Shown here piece after piece: positions 34,995-43,817 of a stretch of 46,970 bases of DNA. Under the pieces are notes generated by a model that saw only the letters and a program-made list of their open reading frames with translations, was not told the DNA's origin and did no database searches. Each line of letters begins with the position of its first letter. The first letter of the stretch is position 1. The translations under genes were made by a program, and so were the position numbers. Origin of the DNA: Deltaproteobacteria bacterium (lineage in GTDB: Bacteria; Desulfobacterota; Syntrophorhabdia; Syntrophorhabdales; Syntrophorhabdaceae); assembly GCA_029553295.1 (NCBI GenBank), contig JAKPCK010000074.1:1-46970 (forward strand), given 5' to 3'.

Positions 34995-35864
34995 ATGACT
35001 ACCAGAAAACAGTTAATGTATATGGGACTTTTTTTTCTTATCTTTGTAATTGTAATTCCAGCCATAGTTTTGTATTCACTGGGATATAGAATTGGTGATA
35101 ATTTTGGACTTGTAAAAACTGGAGGCCTTTATTTTGTAAATGATGAGTCTGATGTGAAGGTTTTTTTAAACGATAAGTTAAAGAAAGAGTCTGGTTTTAT
35201 AGAAAAGGATATTCTTATACAAAATTTAAAACCAGGAAACTATCATGCAGAAGTTAAAAAAGAAGGCTACAGATTGTGGGAAAAGTGGGTAAAGGTAAGT
35301 CCCGAAAAGGTAGAGGTGCTTTATCCTTTACTTATTAAAGAAAAACTGGAAATAACAGAGATCCCAAGGTATGAAAATATTGCTGCAGCGAAAAAGAAAA
35401 AGATTAATGAGGAATATGCTGATGTCTTAAAGCTCTTTGAGAAAAAAAAGAAGCCTTCAAAAAAAGCCTTTTTCACCTGGACAGATCCTGAAGAAAAAAA
35501 GCTTCGCTTAAGTGAGGATCGCAAGTTAAAAGATAAGGTGTTTTTATACAGGAACAATAACAACATATATGTGCGATGGATAGGCAAAGAGGAAAAACTT
35601 CCATTTTTTATTAATTCCATGAAGCCTAAATTGATTTTTACCTCAGAGACTCCCTTTAGATCTTTTGATTTTTTCCCTGGTAGAAATGATTCTTTTATAG
35701 TTCATCTTTCTGATGGATCCCTTTTGGCCTGTGAAATAGATAACAGGTTTGGAAATCAGAATTTCTACAAAATAGTCAAATACTGCGACAGGTATATTAT
35801 TGATGATGAAGAGCTATATTATTTTATTGGCTCAAAACTGTTTGTCATTGATTTTGGAAATTAA
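34995..35864 (+). CDS. Membrane-anchored PEGA-domain protein
   Basis: A 289-residue protein with one N-terminal membrane helix (MGLFFLIFVIVIPAIVLYSLGYRIG) and a PEGA-type beta domain: DVKVFLNDKLKKESGFIEKDIL, LKPGNYHAEVKKEGYRLWEKWVKV. A Lys/Glu-rich linker and a beta-rich C-terminal half with no recognisable domain follow. PEGA domains sit outside the membrane and are thought to bind surface polymers. GGAGGG lies before the ATG, and the gene is directly behind the glycosyltransferase, so it probably assists export or anchoring of the product. GT2-PEGA pairs with this layout are common in Patescibacteria, which is a weak taxonomic hint. Confidence 0.8.
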   Translation: MTTRKQLMYMGLFFLIFVIVIPAIVLYSLGYRIGDNFGLVKTGGLYFVNDESDVKVFLNDKLKKESGFIEKDILIQNLKPGNYHAEVKKEGYRLWEKWVKVSPEKVEVLYPLLIKEKLEITEIPRYENIAAAKKKKINEEYADVLKLFEKKKKPSKKAFFTWTDPEEKKLRLSEDRKLKDKVFLYRNNNNIYVRWIGKEEKLPFFINSMKPKLIFTSETPFRSFDFFPGRNDSFIVHLSDGSLLACEIDNRFGNQNFYKIVKYCDRYIIDDEELYYFIGSKLFVIDFGN

Positions 35865-35934
35865 CTTTTTTATTCCATTTGTATCTAAGTAGTTATAGTT
35901 AAAGAATATTTGTGGAGTCAATGGAGTTATTTAA

Positions 35935-37065
35935 ATGAGAAATTCCTATTTTTTCTTTGTATTTATATCAATAGTAATAGCTGTCTATAGTCTTTTAAAT
36001 TATTATTTTATTGTTCGCTATAGAAATATTATCCCTTCAGCTTTTATACCTGCGATGCTACTTCGATTATTAGTGGCAACCCTTGTTATAGCTCCAATTG
36101 CAACGATCTTTTTTAGTTATCGAGGTATTCATCCATGGGCATCTATTACAGGCTTTACAGGGTATAGCTGGCTTGCTTTTTTATTTCTCTTTCTGGTAAT
36201 AAATGGATTTGCAGATATTGCTTTGTTTATAGCAGGGAAGTTCGGTTTTTCTGCTAATACAGTTGCAAAAGAGGTTTTAATATTTACAATGAGCTCAAGC
36301 TTTTTGATTCTCCTCTATGGATTTGTAGAGGCTTCCAATATAAGGCTTGAGAGGCTTGTTATTGAAACAACAAAGTCTGGTATGGACAGAGAGAGAATAA
36401 AAATAATGCAGATTTCTGATGTTCATTTTAGCCCAACTATTGGAGTGGAAAAGGCTCTAAAAATAAAAGAAATTGCAGAGAAAGAAAAGCCAGATATACT
36501 AATCTCAACAGGGGATTTACTGGATCGTTCTATCAGAAATGGCAATGACGTCATAGATGTTATGAAAAGCATAAGAGCACCCTTGGGAAAGTTTGCAATC
36601 ACAGGGAATCACGAGTTCATCACAGGTATTGAAGAGAGCACCTCCTTTATTGAGAAGTGCGGTTTTACTTTAATAAGAAATACCTATGTGCTTGCAGGAG
36701 GGATCAATCTTGTTGGAGTGGATGATCCAACAGCATATAGATATGGGGCTTATACTCCAGTAAATGAGGCAGCTATATTAAGGTCATCATCCAATGATCT
36801 GTACACAATATTTTTAAAGCATCAGCCTCGAATTCTTGATGAAACCATTGGTCTTTTTGATTTGCAGCTTTCAGGTCATACTCATGCAGGGCAGATATTC
36901 CCTTTTTCTATTCTTGTAAAGCTGGCTTTTCCCAATATATGTGGATATTACAATCTGGGCAAAGGCAGTTCCCTTTATGTAAGCAGAGGCACAGGAACCT
37001 GGGGACCCCCAGTAAGGTTTTTAGCATCTCCTGAGATAACAATTATAGAAATTGTGAGGAAATGA
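35935..37065 (+). CDS. Membrane-bound calcineurin-like metallophosphoesterase
   Basis: 376 residues. Four N-terminal membrane helices (to about 140) lead into a YkuE/YaeI-type phosphoesterase. All metal-binding motifs are visible: QISDVHFSP (D-x-H), STGDLLDRS (GD), ITGNHEF (GNHE), FLKHQPR (H) and SGHTHAGQIFP (GH-x-H). The relatives act at the membrane on lipid-linked substrates such as UDP-diacylglucosamine, though by different enzymes in different lineages. GGAG precedes the ATG. It ends 6 bases from the convergent DnaJ-related gene. Confidence 0.88.
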   Translation: MRNSYFFFVFISIVIAVYSLLNYYFIVRYRNIIPSAFIPAMLLRLLVATLVIAPIATIFFSYRGIHPWASITGFTGYSWLAFLFLFLVINGFADIALFIAGKFGFSANTVAKEVLIFTMSSSFLILLYGFVEASNIRLERLVIETTKSGMDRERIKIMQISDVHFSPTIGVEKALKIKEIAEKEKPDILISTGDLLDRSIRNGNDVIDVMKSIRAPLGKFAITGNHEFITGIEESTSFIEKCGFTLIRNTYVLAGGINLVGVDDPTAYRYGAYTPVNEAAILRSSSNDLYTIFLKHQPRILDETIGLFDLQLSGHTHAGQIFPFSILVKLAFPNICGYYNLGKGSSLYVSRGTGTWGPPVRFLASPEITIIEIVRK

Positions 37066-37071
37066 AGTTTT

Positions 37072-37716
37072 TTAAAAAACATAAACCTGTTGCAAAATAG
37101 AATATGCACTGTTGATCTGCTTCATCATTTCTTCATTGCCACTGTCTTTATCTGGGTGGAATTTAAAAGCAAGCTCTCTATATCTTGCTGCTATCTTTTT
37201 TCTTGTGGGCTTTGATATTGCAAATAGATCAAGAGCCCTATCTACTTCCTTTTTGTGCAGCAAATAAAAATTTAATCCCTTTTGTGTGTTCTGTAGAATT
37301 TCTGACTCTCCAAAGTTTATATTTTCAGGGTCAAGGTAAAATTCAAACATTGGATCAAAGGATGGGCATAGGGGAGAGAGTAGCTCATGTTCACTGCAAA
37401 AAAATGAAGGAGTCTCTTTATAGCAAAAGGAGCCTTCCTCTGGATTGTAAAACTGACAGAATCCTTTTTCAGGAATAGGCAAAAGCCTGATCCTTAATGG
37501 ATCAATATAAAGAAAAAGGCCTTTTGGTGCCACTTTAATTTTTAGACTGTAGAGTGCATGAAATATTGAAAAATGTCTCTCATAAAGGGAATATGGAAAG
37601 CTATCTTCTTTTAGAAGGGGGGTGAATTTTTTTATCAGTTCATATTCACTTATTGAGCTTTCCCTTTCGCTGAGAAAAATAAAAAGTTCTTCTGAGTCAA
37701 TTTGTATAAGTTTCAT
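37072..37716 (-). CDS. DnaJ-related co-chaperone (C-terminal J domain)
   Basis: 214 residues. The J domain is at the C-terminus (SKPTRKKIAARYRELAFKFHPDKDSGNEEMMKQINSAYSILQ) with the essential HPD intact, so it can stimulate an Hsp70. The N-terminal 140 residues carry several cysteines and histidines (FCQFY, GSFCYKETPSFFCSEH, PLCPSF) and resemble the N-terminal region of the DNAJ_related family, in which the J domain is also C-terminal. The client is unknown. Confidence 0.78.
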   Translation of the reverse strand: MKLIQIDSEELFIFLSERESSISEYELIKKFTPLLKEDSFPYSLYERHFSIFHALYSLKIKVAPKGLFLYIDPLRIRLLPIPEKGFCQFYNPEEGSFCYKETPSFFCSEHELLSPLCPSFDPMFEFYLDPENINFGESEILQNTQKGLNFYLLHKKEVDRALDLFAISKPTRKKIAARYRELAFKFHPDKDSGNEEMMKQINSAYSILQQVYVF

Positions 37717-37841
37717 AAAATTATTGTTGTAAAATCTATGTGCTCCTGTATAGTTATATATAATAAAATGGAAAATATAGTAAAGCTTTTTTTAAAATAA
37801 CAATGACAACTATAGAGTGAAATTTTAAAAGGAGATTGTTT

Positions 37842-39113
37842 ATGTATAAAATACTTCACCTTGAAACAAGCATGCTTTACCAGACTGTGATAAGAGAAAT
37901 TTGTGTGGAAATTAGCGCTATCTATATCAATGCTACAAAAGCCTCAGAGGCTTTTGAAATACTTCAGAGAGAAAAAATATCCCTTATACTTACAGCTATG
38001 GAACTTGAAAGCGGCAGTGCAATAGATTTTATCAAATCTCTTAATGAATCGCAATTTAAGGATATACCTGTGGTGGTCTTTACAGGAAACGACTCCCTTG
38101 AGGATAGGAAGAGAATGTATGAGCTTGGTATAGTGGATTATATACTAAAGACCTCAGACAAAGAAGTAATAAAACAAAATCTTTCAATATTTAGAAAAGA
38201 AGATCCTGTTGCCCTTAGAATGAGAGAGCTGACCTATGCAGTTGTTGATGATAATAAGATGGATCGAAAAATTATAAGCAGAATATTTTCGATGCACGAC
38301 ATAAAAAAAGCAGATTTTTTTGATTCAGAGCAAATGCTGCTTAATTCAGATATGCATTATGATGTATATGTAATAGACCTTGTATTAAAGGAAACCCTTG
38401 GTGATAAGGTAATATCCGCTTTAAGAAAGAAAAATTTAGATAGCGTAATAATTGCGGTGTCAGGAATTGATAATGTCAAAACAATATCCAGGGTTTTGTC
38501 TATTGGAGCTGATGATTACATAACAAAGCCCTTTAACTACGATCTGTTTTTTACAAGGCTTAAGACGAATATAAGAAATTTTTTACTTATGCGAGAACTC
38601 AAGGTTAAGACAGAGCTCCTTGAGAGGATTTCAATAACAGATCCTCTTACAGAGTTATTCAACAGGCGCCATATTTTTGACAGGCTTAATCAGGAATGCG
38701 AAAAATTTAAGAGATATGGTCTCACCTTTACTGCTGTGATGCTTGATATTGATGGCTTTAAATCAATCAATGATTCCTATGGGCATCAGGTGGGTGATAT
38801 GGTTATAAGGATGGTATCTGATGCAATTAAAAAATCCATAAGGAACGTAGACATAGCCGGCAGATATGGTGGAGAGGAATTTTTGATTATACTTCCAGAG
38901 ATAGATGGCAAGGGTGGATTTGTTGCTGCAGAACGAATACGAAAGTCTATTGAAAGCATAAAGATTGAGGAAAGTAATATTAAAGTTACCATAAGCGGTG
39001 GAGTGGCAGAGTTTGCTGGAGAGCCAATTGATGATTTCATAAAAAAGATAGACTCAATGCTATATCTGGCAAAGAAAAATGGAAAAAATAGAATTGAATC
39101 TGCAGCCTTATAG
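37842..39113 (+). CDS. Diguanylate cyclase, REC-REC-GGDEF
   Basis: A 423-residue cytoplasmic c-di-GMP synthase. Receiver 1 (about 1-120) has lost its phospho-acceptor: ISLILTAMELESGS has Ala where Asp is expected. Receiver 2 (about 130-255) is intact, with AVVDDNKMD, YVIDLVLKE, AVSG and ITKPF. The GGDEF domain (about 265-420) has an active GGEEF loop and an I-site RNVD five residues upstream, so product inhibition is expected. Start is ATG 37842, after AAGGAG. Its stop is two bases from the convergent metallo-beta-lactamase gene. The kinase that phosphorylates it is not nearby. Confidence 0.92.
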   Translation: MYKILHLETSMLYQTVIREICVEISAIYINATKASEAFEILQREKISLILTAMELESGSAIDFIKSLNESQFKDIPVVVFTGNDSLEDRKRMYELGIVDYILKTSDKEVIKQNLSIFRKEDPVALRMRELTYAVVDDNKMDRKIISRIFSMHDIKKADFFDSEQMLLNSDMHYDVYVIDLVLKETLGDKVISALRKKNLDSVIIAVSGIDNVKTISRVLSIGADDYITKPFNYDLFFTRLKTNIRNFLLMRELKVKTELLERISITDPLTELFNRRHIFDRLNQECEKFKRYGLTFTAVMLDIDGFKSINDSYGHQVGDMVIRMVSDAIKKSIRNVDIAGRYGGEEFLIILPEIDGKGGFVAAERIRKSIESIKIEESNIKVTISGGVAEFAGEPIDDFIKKIDSMLYLAKKNGKNRIESAAL

Positions 39114-39115
39114 TT

Positions 39116-39964
39116 TTATTTTTTTAAGGCACGGTATTGACCTGTAAATTTTGAAAGCAGGTAGAAAAATCGTATAAAGAGCGGATCTTTGGCGTCAATC
39201 TTTTTTATAACTGAGTCGATCATCTGCTCATTGTAACGAAGAAAGGGCATTGAACTGTGGGCAAGGAGTAAATATTCAGGTTTGATCTTTTTTATCATGG
39301 AAAGAGATTCTTTCATCATCTCAGGGAAAAGCACAGGGACAGGTGGTAAAAATTTACTGTTATTGTCAATGATTGAGTCTGCAATATAAATTATTGAGTT
39401 TTTTTCATTGTAGAGCATAATGTTGTGGCCTGTGTGCCCTGGAGCATTTATTGCCTGCCAGTCGTTAAAAAATGGAAGCCTGGAGTTATTGCTGAGGATA
39501 AAGTCTGGATTTAATTTTCTTTTATAATAAAGCCATTTTATGCCAGATTTCATTTGCGTTGCCATAAAGGTTGATTGCAATGTGTCTGATATGTGCTGCA
39601 ATGCGCCTCCAAATCCTGAATACCACAGATCTATGCTTTCAGGCGCTGCGATGGCTATTGAAAATTTCTTTCGCATTAAATGAGCAGCTCCAGCGTGATC
39701 AGGGTGGCAGTGAGTAACTGCTATGAGCCGTAAATCAGACATAGATCTATTTATGTCTTTTGTAATGAATCCCTCTAAGCTATCTACATCTGGCCTTGAG
39801 GCTCCATCAAGCATTAGCAATCCATCGCTATATTCAACTATGTAATTGTTTTGAACATAACCTTTGTGAAGGTGAAGTGTGCAATCTTTGAATTTAAGAA
39901 AAGCTTTTGCGTTATTGGATTTTGTAGAGGAGCTGTATTTTGAGGATATATCTTTTAGATTCAT
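39116..39964 (-). CDS. Metallo-beta-lactamase-fold hydrolase
   Basis: A 282-residue enzyme with the binuclear zinc motif THCHPDHAGA (H-x-H-x-DH), later ligands in APGHTGHNIML (His), IYIADSI (Asp) and LLLAHSS (His). The layout is that of glyoxalase II-like/MBL hydrolases with an extended C-terminal helical part. No signal peptide, so cytoplasmic. The substrate is unknown; a thioester or lactone is typical. A possible monocistronic gene between the diguanylate cyclase and the tRNA terminator. Confidence 0.85.
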   Translation of the reverse strand: MNLKDISSKYSSSTKSNNAKAFLKFKDCTLHLHKGYVQNNYIVEYSDGLLMLDGASRPDVDSLEGFITKDINRSMSDLRLIAVTHCHPDHAGAAHLMRKKFSIAIAAPESIDLWYSGFGGALQHISDTLQSTFMATQMKSGIKWLYYKRKLNPDFILSNNSRLPFFNDWQAINAPGHTGHNIMLYNEKNSIIYIADSIIDNNSKFLPPVPVLFPEMMKESLSMIKKIKPEYLLLAHSSMPFLRYNEQMIDSVIKKIDAKDPLFIRFFYLLSKFTGQYRALKK

Positions 39965-40161
39965 TGGTTATCTACTGTTAAAAATATTGATTTTTTATAT
40001 AAAATGGCAACTAAAGTTAACAAAATATATTATAAAGTCAACTAACATTATGATTTATATTCAAAAATATTATTAAATATAAGATTAATTTTGTTAAATT
40101 ATATACTGAATTTGTTTTATGTTTTATTTGAGAAATTCTGATAAATTGAGATGCTTTTGCT

Positions 40162-40199
40162 AAAAAAAGAAAAGCCGCCTCACTCTTTGTTGAGGCGGC
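40162..40199 (-). terminator. Strong rho-independent terminator after tRNA-Pro
   Basis: On the minus strand GCCGCCTCA (40199-40191) pairs perfectly with TGAGGCGGC (40182-40174) around an 8-base loop, followed by TTTTCTTTTTTT. It starts nine bases beyond the tRNA 3' end. Confidence 0.95.
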
Positions 40200-40207
40200 C
40201 TCTATAT

Positions 40208-40281
40208 TCGGGGTGACTGGATTTGAACCAGCGACCACATGACCCCCAGTCATGTGCGCTACCTGGCTGCGCCACACCCCG
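40208..40281 (-). tRNA. tRNA-Pro, anticodon GGG
   Basis: The minus strand folds as a full cloverleaf: acceptor CGGGGTG/CACCCCG, D arm GCGC...GCGC with AGCCAGGTA loop, anticodon stem CATGA/TCATG with loop CTGGGGG (anticodon GGG), T arm with GGTTCAAATCC, discriminator A. CCA is not encoded. It lies 88 bases downstream of uvrC in the same direction. Confidence 0.97.
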
Positions 40282-40369
40282 TATAATGAACATATAAATC
40301 AAGGGAGCTCTTCTTGTAAAGAAAAAATATATACCTTATATAAAAATTTTAAAGCATTTGTATTGTCTT

Positions 40370-42175
40370 TTAAGAGTTGTTATTCTGGAAAAAATCTTTT
40401 ATTTTTTTTGCTTTCCTTTCTCCTAGTCCATCAATTGTCATGAGCTCAGAAATTTCTGCTGTTGCAATATTTTCTATGGATTTGAACTTTTGTAATAGAG
40501 CCATTTTGTTTTTGTGACTTAGATCTGGAATATTGTCAAGTTTGGAAGACGTTAAATCTGTATCTCTTAATTTTCTGTGATATGTGATTGCAAACCTGTG
40601 AGACTCATCTCTTATTTGCTGTATAAGTTTTAAGGCATTGCTGTTTTCCTTTAACCTGAGGGGAGCCTTTTTGGGGTGAGTATATATCTCTTCAAATTTT
40701 TTTGCTATTGAGATGATTTTCAGATCTAAGTTAAAATTCTCAGCAGCTTCAATTGCGCGGCTTAGTTGAGTTGGCCCTCCATCAATAACAATGAGATCTG
40801 GAAAAGGGAGATTTTCATTTACAAGGTGCTGAATCCTTCTTGAAAGTGCTTCATGGATCATTCCTGGATCATTTGCGCCTTCGTAGCCTCTGATTTTAAA
40901 TCTTCGGTAAGATTTTTTATCTGGGAGACCAAGCCTGAATTGCACCATCGATGCCACCGGGAATTTTCCCTGTATATTGGAAATATCAAAGCAGACTATA
41001 ACCTCAGGGATAGATTCAAGTCCCAGTATCTCTGCAAGCTCTTCCAGCGCAGTAATTGGCTCGAGGGATGAGTTTCTCTCTGCAGCAAGTATGTCAATGT
41101 TTTTTCTTATCATCCGCATGATGGAATGATCCTCTGAGCTTTTTGGATGGCCTATTATTATCTTTTTTTGTGAAATTTCACAGAGGTGTTGTTCTATAAG
41201 TTTTTGGTCAGAGATTTTATTTTCTATCACTATTGTTTCTGGAATATCTTTTTCTTTATAATATTCTACAATAAATGATTGTATAATGTCCTCATCTGTA
41301 CTGTATTGAGCATTGTCAAAGAGAGAGAGTTTTCTTCCATTTAGAATCCCTCTTCTGAATTCAAAGACAATTACAATGGCTTCACTTCCAAAAATCCCGC
41401 AGGATATAAAATCCACATTTGAAATTTTTTGAATATCTACTTTCTGAGTCATTGAGGTTTTTTGAATGTCGAATATAATATCCCTTATGGCTGCTGCTTT
41501 TTCGTATTCAAAATTTTTTGAATAGTCAGACATTTTTTTATTAAGACGCTCAACTACAGGTTCTGTATTGCCTTCCAGAAATTCAATGGCATTGTCCACA
41601 AGGGATCTGTATTCATCTCTGGAGATTTTATTCTGGCAAACCCCGCAGCATTTTTTTATTTGATAGTTCAGGCATGGACGTTCACCTTTTTTTAGAGGAA
41701 TTTCTCTGTTGCAGCGTTTTAGCTTAAAGATATTGTTTATCATATTGGCAGTATTCTTTGCTGCTCTTGCATCAGTAAATGGGCCAAAAACCTTTTCTGT
41801 AGTTTTGTCTATGGTTCTTGTATACAAAACTCGTGGATAATCTTCGTTTATTGTGACTTTTATATAAGGGTAGCGCTTGTCATCTTTTAAACGTATATTA
41901 AATTTAGGCTTATGCTTCTTTATGAGGTTGCTCTCAAGTATCAAAGCCTCTATCTCTGATTCTGTTACTATGTATTCAATTGAAGAGATATTTTTAACCA
42001 GAACTGATGTTTTTGGATCCTTATCTTTATTGCTAAAATATGAAGAGACCCTTTTTCTTAGAGAATTAGCTTTCCCTATATAAATTATATTTCCAGAGTT
42101 ATCCAGCATGATATACACACCTGGCTCATCTGGAAATCCTGAGATTATTTCTTTTAAATTAGATTCCTCTTTCAT
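40370..42175 (-). CDS. uvrC: Excinuclease ABC subunit C
   Basis: A 601-residue nuclease that makes both incisions in nucleotide excision repair. The GIY-YIG domain is at the N-terminus (GVYIMLDNSGNIIYIGKANSLRKRVSSYF). A four-Cys cluster motif follows (CNREIPLKKGERPCLNYQIKKCCGVC), then the UVR motif (YSKNFEYEKAAAIRDII). The RNase H-like C-terminal nuclease has CFDISNIQG and LIVIDGGPTQL. A tandem HhH ends the protein (IENIATAEISELMTIDGLGERKAKKI). Length is normal. The tRNA gene follows and may share its transcript. Confidence 0.97.
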   Translation of the reverse strand: MKEESNLKEIISGFPDEPGVYIMLDNSGNIIYIGKANSLRKRVSSYFSNKDKDPKTSVLVKNISSIEYIVTESEIEALILESNLIKKHKPKFNIRLKDDKRYPYIKVTINEDYPRVLYTRTIDKTTEKVFGPFTDARAAKNTANMINNIFKLKRCNREIPLKKGERPCLNYQIKKCCGVCQNKISRDEYRSLVDNAIEFLEGNTEPVVERLNKKMSDYSKNFEYEKAAAIRDIIFDIQKTSMTQKVDIQKISNVDFISCGIFGSEAIVIVFEFRRGILNGRKLSLFDNAQYSTDEDIIQSFIVEYYKEKDIPETIVIENKISDQKLIEQHLCEISQKKIIIGHPKSSEDHSIMRMIRKNIDILAAERNSSLEPITALEELAEILGLESIPEVIVCFDISNIQGKFPVASMVQFRLGLPDKKSYRRFKIRGYEGANDPGMIHEALSRRIQHLVNENLPFPDLIVIDGGPTQLSRAIEAAENFNLDLKIISIAKKFEEIYTHPKKAPLRLKENSNALKLIQQIRDESHRFAITYHRKLRDTDLTSSKLDNIPDLSHKNKMALLQKFKSIENIATAEISELMTIDGLGERKAKKIKDFFQNNNS

Positions 42176-42247
42176 AATTTTTCCTTAAATTTTAAGTTAT
42201 TTTAGTTGCTTTTTATTGTAAAGTTATTATTTTTAATTTAAATTTTT

Positions 42248-42266
42248 AGCCCATTTGGGCTTTTTT
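42248..42266 (+). terminator. Short GC hairpin with T-run in the uvrC/SpoIIE divergent region
   Basis: AGCCC-ATTT-GGGCT followed by a run of T (42261-42266). It has the form of a small intrinsic terminator on the plus strand, but no plus-strand gene ends just upstream; the gene to the left is divergent. It could stop read-through or be an attenuator. Confidence 0.35.
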
Positions 42267-42327
42267 GCTTGACTTTTTTGACCGTAAAATATGTAATTTT
42301 TTAAGGTCTTTAGTATTTTTGGGCTAC

Positions 42328-42390
42328 TTGACAGGATAGGTAAATTAACTATTTTCTACCCGGGTAAAGTGGTTTTGCTTCTAAGCAAAA
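42328..42390 (+). promoter_or_regulatory. Promoter plus two palindromes ahead of SpoIIE-type gene
   Basis: TTGACA (42328-42333), a 16-base spacer and TATTTT (42350-42355). The predicted +1 falls inside a perfect 10-bp palindrome TACCCGGGTA (42357-42366). A second perfect inverted repeat TTTTGCTT-CT-AAGCAAAA (42373-42390) ends directly against the Shine-Dalgarno GAGGAG (42391-42396). The first looks like an operator, the second like an RNA hairpin able to affect ribosome access. Confidence 0.6.
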
Positions 42391-42403
42391 GAGGAGTTTA
42401 GCC

Positions 42404-43807
42404 ATGAATAGCATAAGTGCCTCGGGGAAAAATTTTCTGCTTCGATACGTTGACCCCTCTATGATTTTTTTGGTAAAAAGAGGTCAACAACTGGTCTTTG
42501 TTGGTTATATGTTCATCATAGCAGAGACTTTTGTGGCAATAAGACTTGGACTCACTCAAATCAAGGTGGAGCAAATAGCCTTTCTCTCATTTTTCTCTAT
42601 CTCTGTGTCACTTTTTCTTATATTATTTCTGGAATTTAAAAAGGTCTTGTTGCTATGGCATGAGTATTTTGTTTTTGCTGTAGATCTCATAGCTTATCTT
42701 GTGTTTTTTATATTGTGGTCATACTGGCTTGAGGATATGAGATTTCTTGGTCTTATTAGCTCACTCATTGCAATTGGCATCTGTCATTCTTATGCAAGCT
42801 TTGGTCAGTCTCTGAGCTTGTCTCTTTTGACTTTGCTTTCCTATGGAAGCCTCTCTTATGTTGCAATTGTCCTTAATGGTCAGAGTGGCTCCTTTGTGAG
42901 AGAACTATTTTTTGCATTCTGTCTGATACCTGCCTTTATACTTTGCGCAATTACTTCCAAGGCAGTGGACACTCACAAGAGAAGATTAAAAAAAGCAAGA
43001 CAGGAGCTTGAAAGGAAAAATGAAGCTTTATTTGAACTCAATGAGACTCTGAAATTTGAACAGGCACTTACAGAGGCAGAGATGGAGCTTGCCCATGACA
43101 TTCAGTGTGCCCTTTTGCCATCAAAGTCCCCGGATGTAAGGGATTGGGATATTGCTTTTTATTCACGTCCAAAATCTGCAGTTTCTGGTGATTTCTATGA
43201 TTTTTATAGCTCCAATGGAACTCTTGATGGTCTTGCGCTTTTTGATGTATCAGGCCATGGAGTAGCACCTGCACTTGTGACTATACTACTTAAGCCTTTG
43301 CTTTTTAAAAATTTTAACAGGTTTAATGATAATCCTGTGAAGATTTTTGAACAGAGCAATAAAGAGGTTCTGGAGGATCTTGAAGATGTTAATATATACA
43401 TTACAGGGGTATTGCTTAAAATAAAAGGAAATGAGGTTGAGTATTTGAATGCGGGTCATCCAGATATCCTTTACCTTAAAGACAATGGTAAGGTCGAAAC
43501 AATTATAGATGAGGGTAATAGCTTCAAAGGCAGGCCACTGGGAATAGGGGATGTTCTTGATTATTCATCTTTTACTTTTAATGTCAACAACAATGAGATG
43601 CTTCTGCTTTATACTGATGGTCTTACAGAGAGTAGAAATAGTGGTGGAAAGCAATTTGGCAGCGAAAATTTGACTTTATCTTTTTCAAAGTGTTCTGGCA
43701 TGTCTGCATCGGATTCCTTGAATTTTATTCTTGAGGAGTTTTATTCCTTTCTTGGAAATTCGCAGCCTATTGATGATATTACAGTGATAATTGCAAAGAA
43801 ACTTTAG
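42404..43807 (+). CDS. Membrane SpoIIE-type serine phosphatase
   Basis: 467 residues. Six to seven membrane helices fill the first 190 residues without a recognised sensor domain. A coiled-coil linker (KRRLKKARQELERKNEALFELNETL) and a PP2C/SpoIIE phosphatase domain from about 225 follow. The domain has LAHDIQCALLPSKSP, the metal-binding VSGDFYDFYSS, LFDVSGHGVAPALVT, YLNAGHPDILYL and LLYTDGLTESRN. It should act as the output phosphatase of an RsbU-like partner-switch pathway, yet no anti-sigma kinase or anti-anti-sigma gene is adjacent. Start supported by GAGGAG eight bases upstream. Confidence 0.9.
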   Translation: MNSISASGKNFLLRYVDPSMIFLVKRGQQLVFVGYMFIIAETFVAIRLGLTQIKVEQIAFLSFFSISVSLFLILFLEFKKVLLLWHEYFVFAVDLIAYLVFFILWSYWLEDMRFLGLISSLIAIGICHSYASFGQSLSLSLLTLLSYGSLSYVAIVLNGQSGSFVRELFFAFCLIPAFILCAITSKAVDTHKRRLKKARQELERKNEALFELNETLKFEQALTEAEMELAHDIQCALLPSKSPDVRDWDIAFYSRPKSAVSGDFYDFYSSNGTLDGLALFDVSGHGVAPALVTILLKPLLFKNFNRFNDNPVKIFEQSNKEVLEDLEDVNIYITGVLLKIKGNEVEYLNAGHPDILYLKDNGKVETIIDEGNSFKGRPLGIGDVLDYSSFTFNVNNNEMLLLYTDGLTESRNSGGKQFGSENLTLSFSKCSGMSASDSLNFILEEFYSFLGNSQPIDDITVIIAKKL

Positions 43808-43817
43808 CCTATTTTTA

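Noticed and set aside
40038-40277. Minus-strand open frame covering the tRNA
   Set aside because: It is an accidental reading of tRNA-Pro and its terminator.
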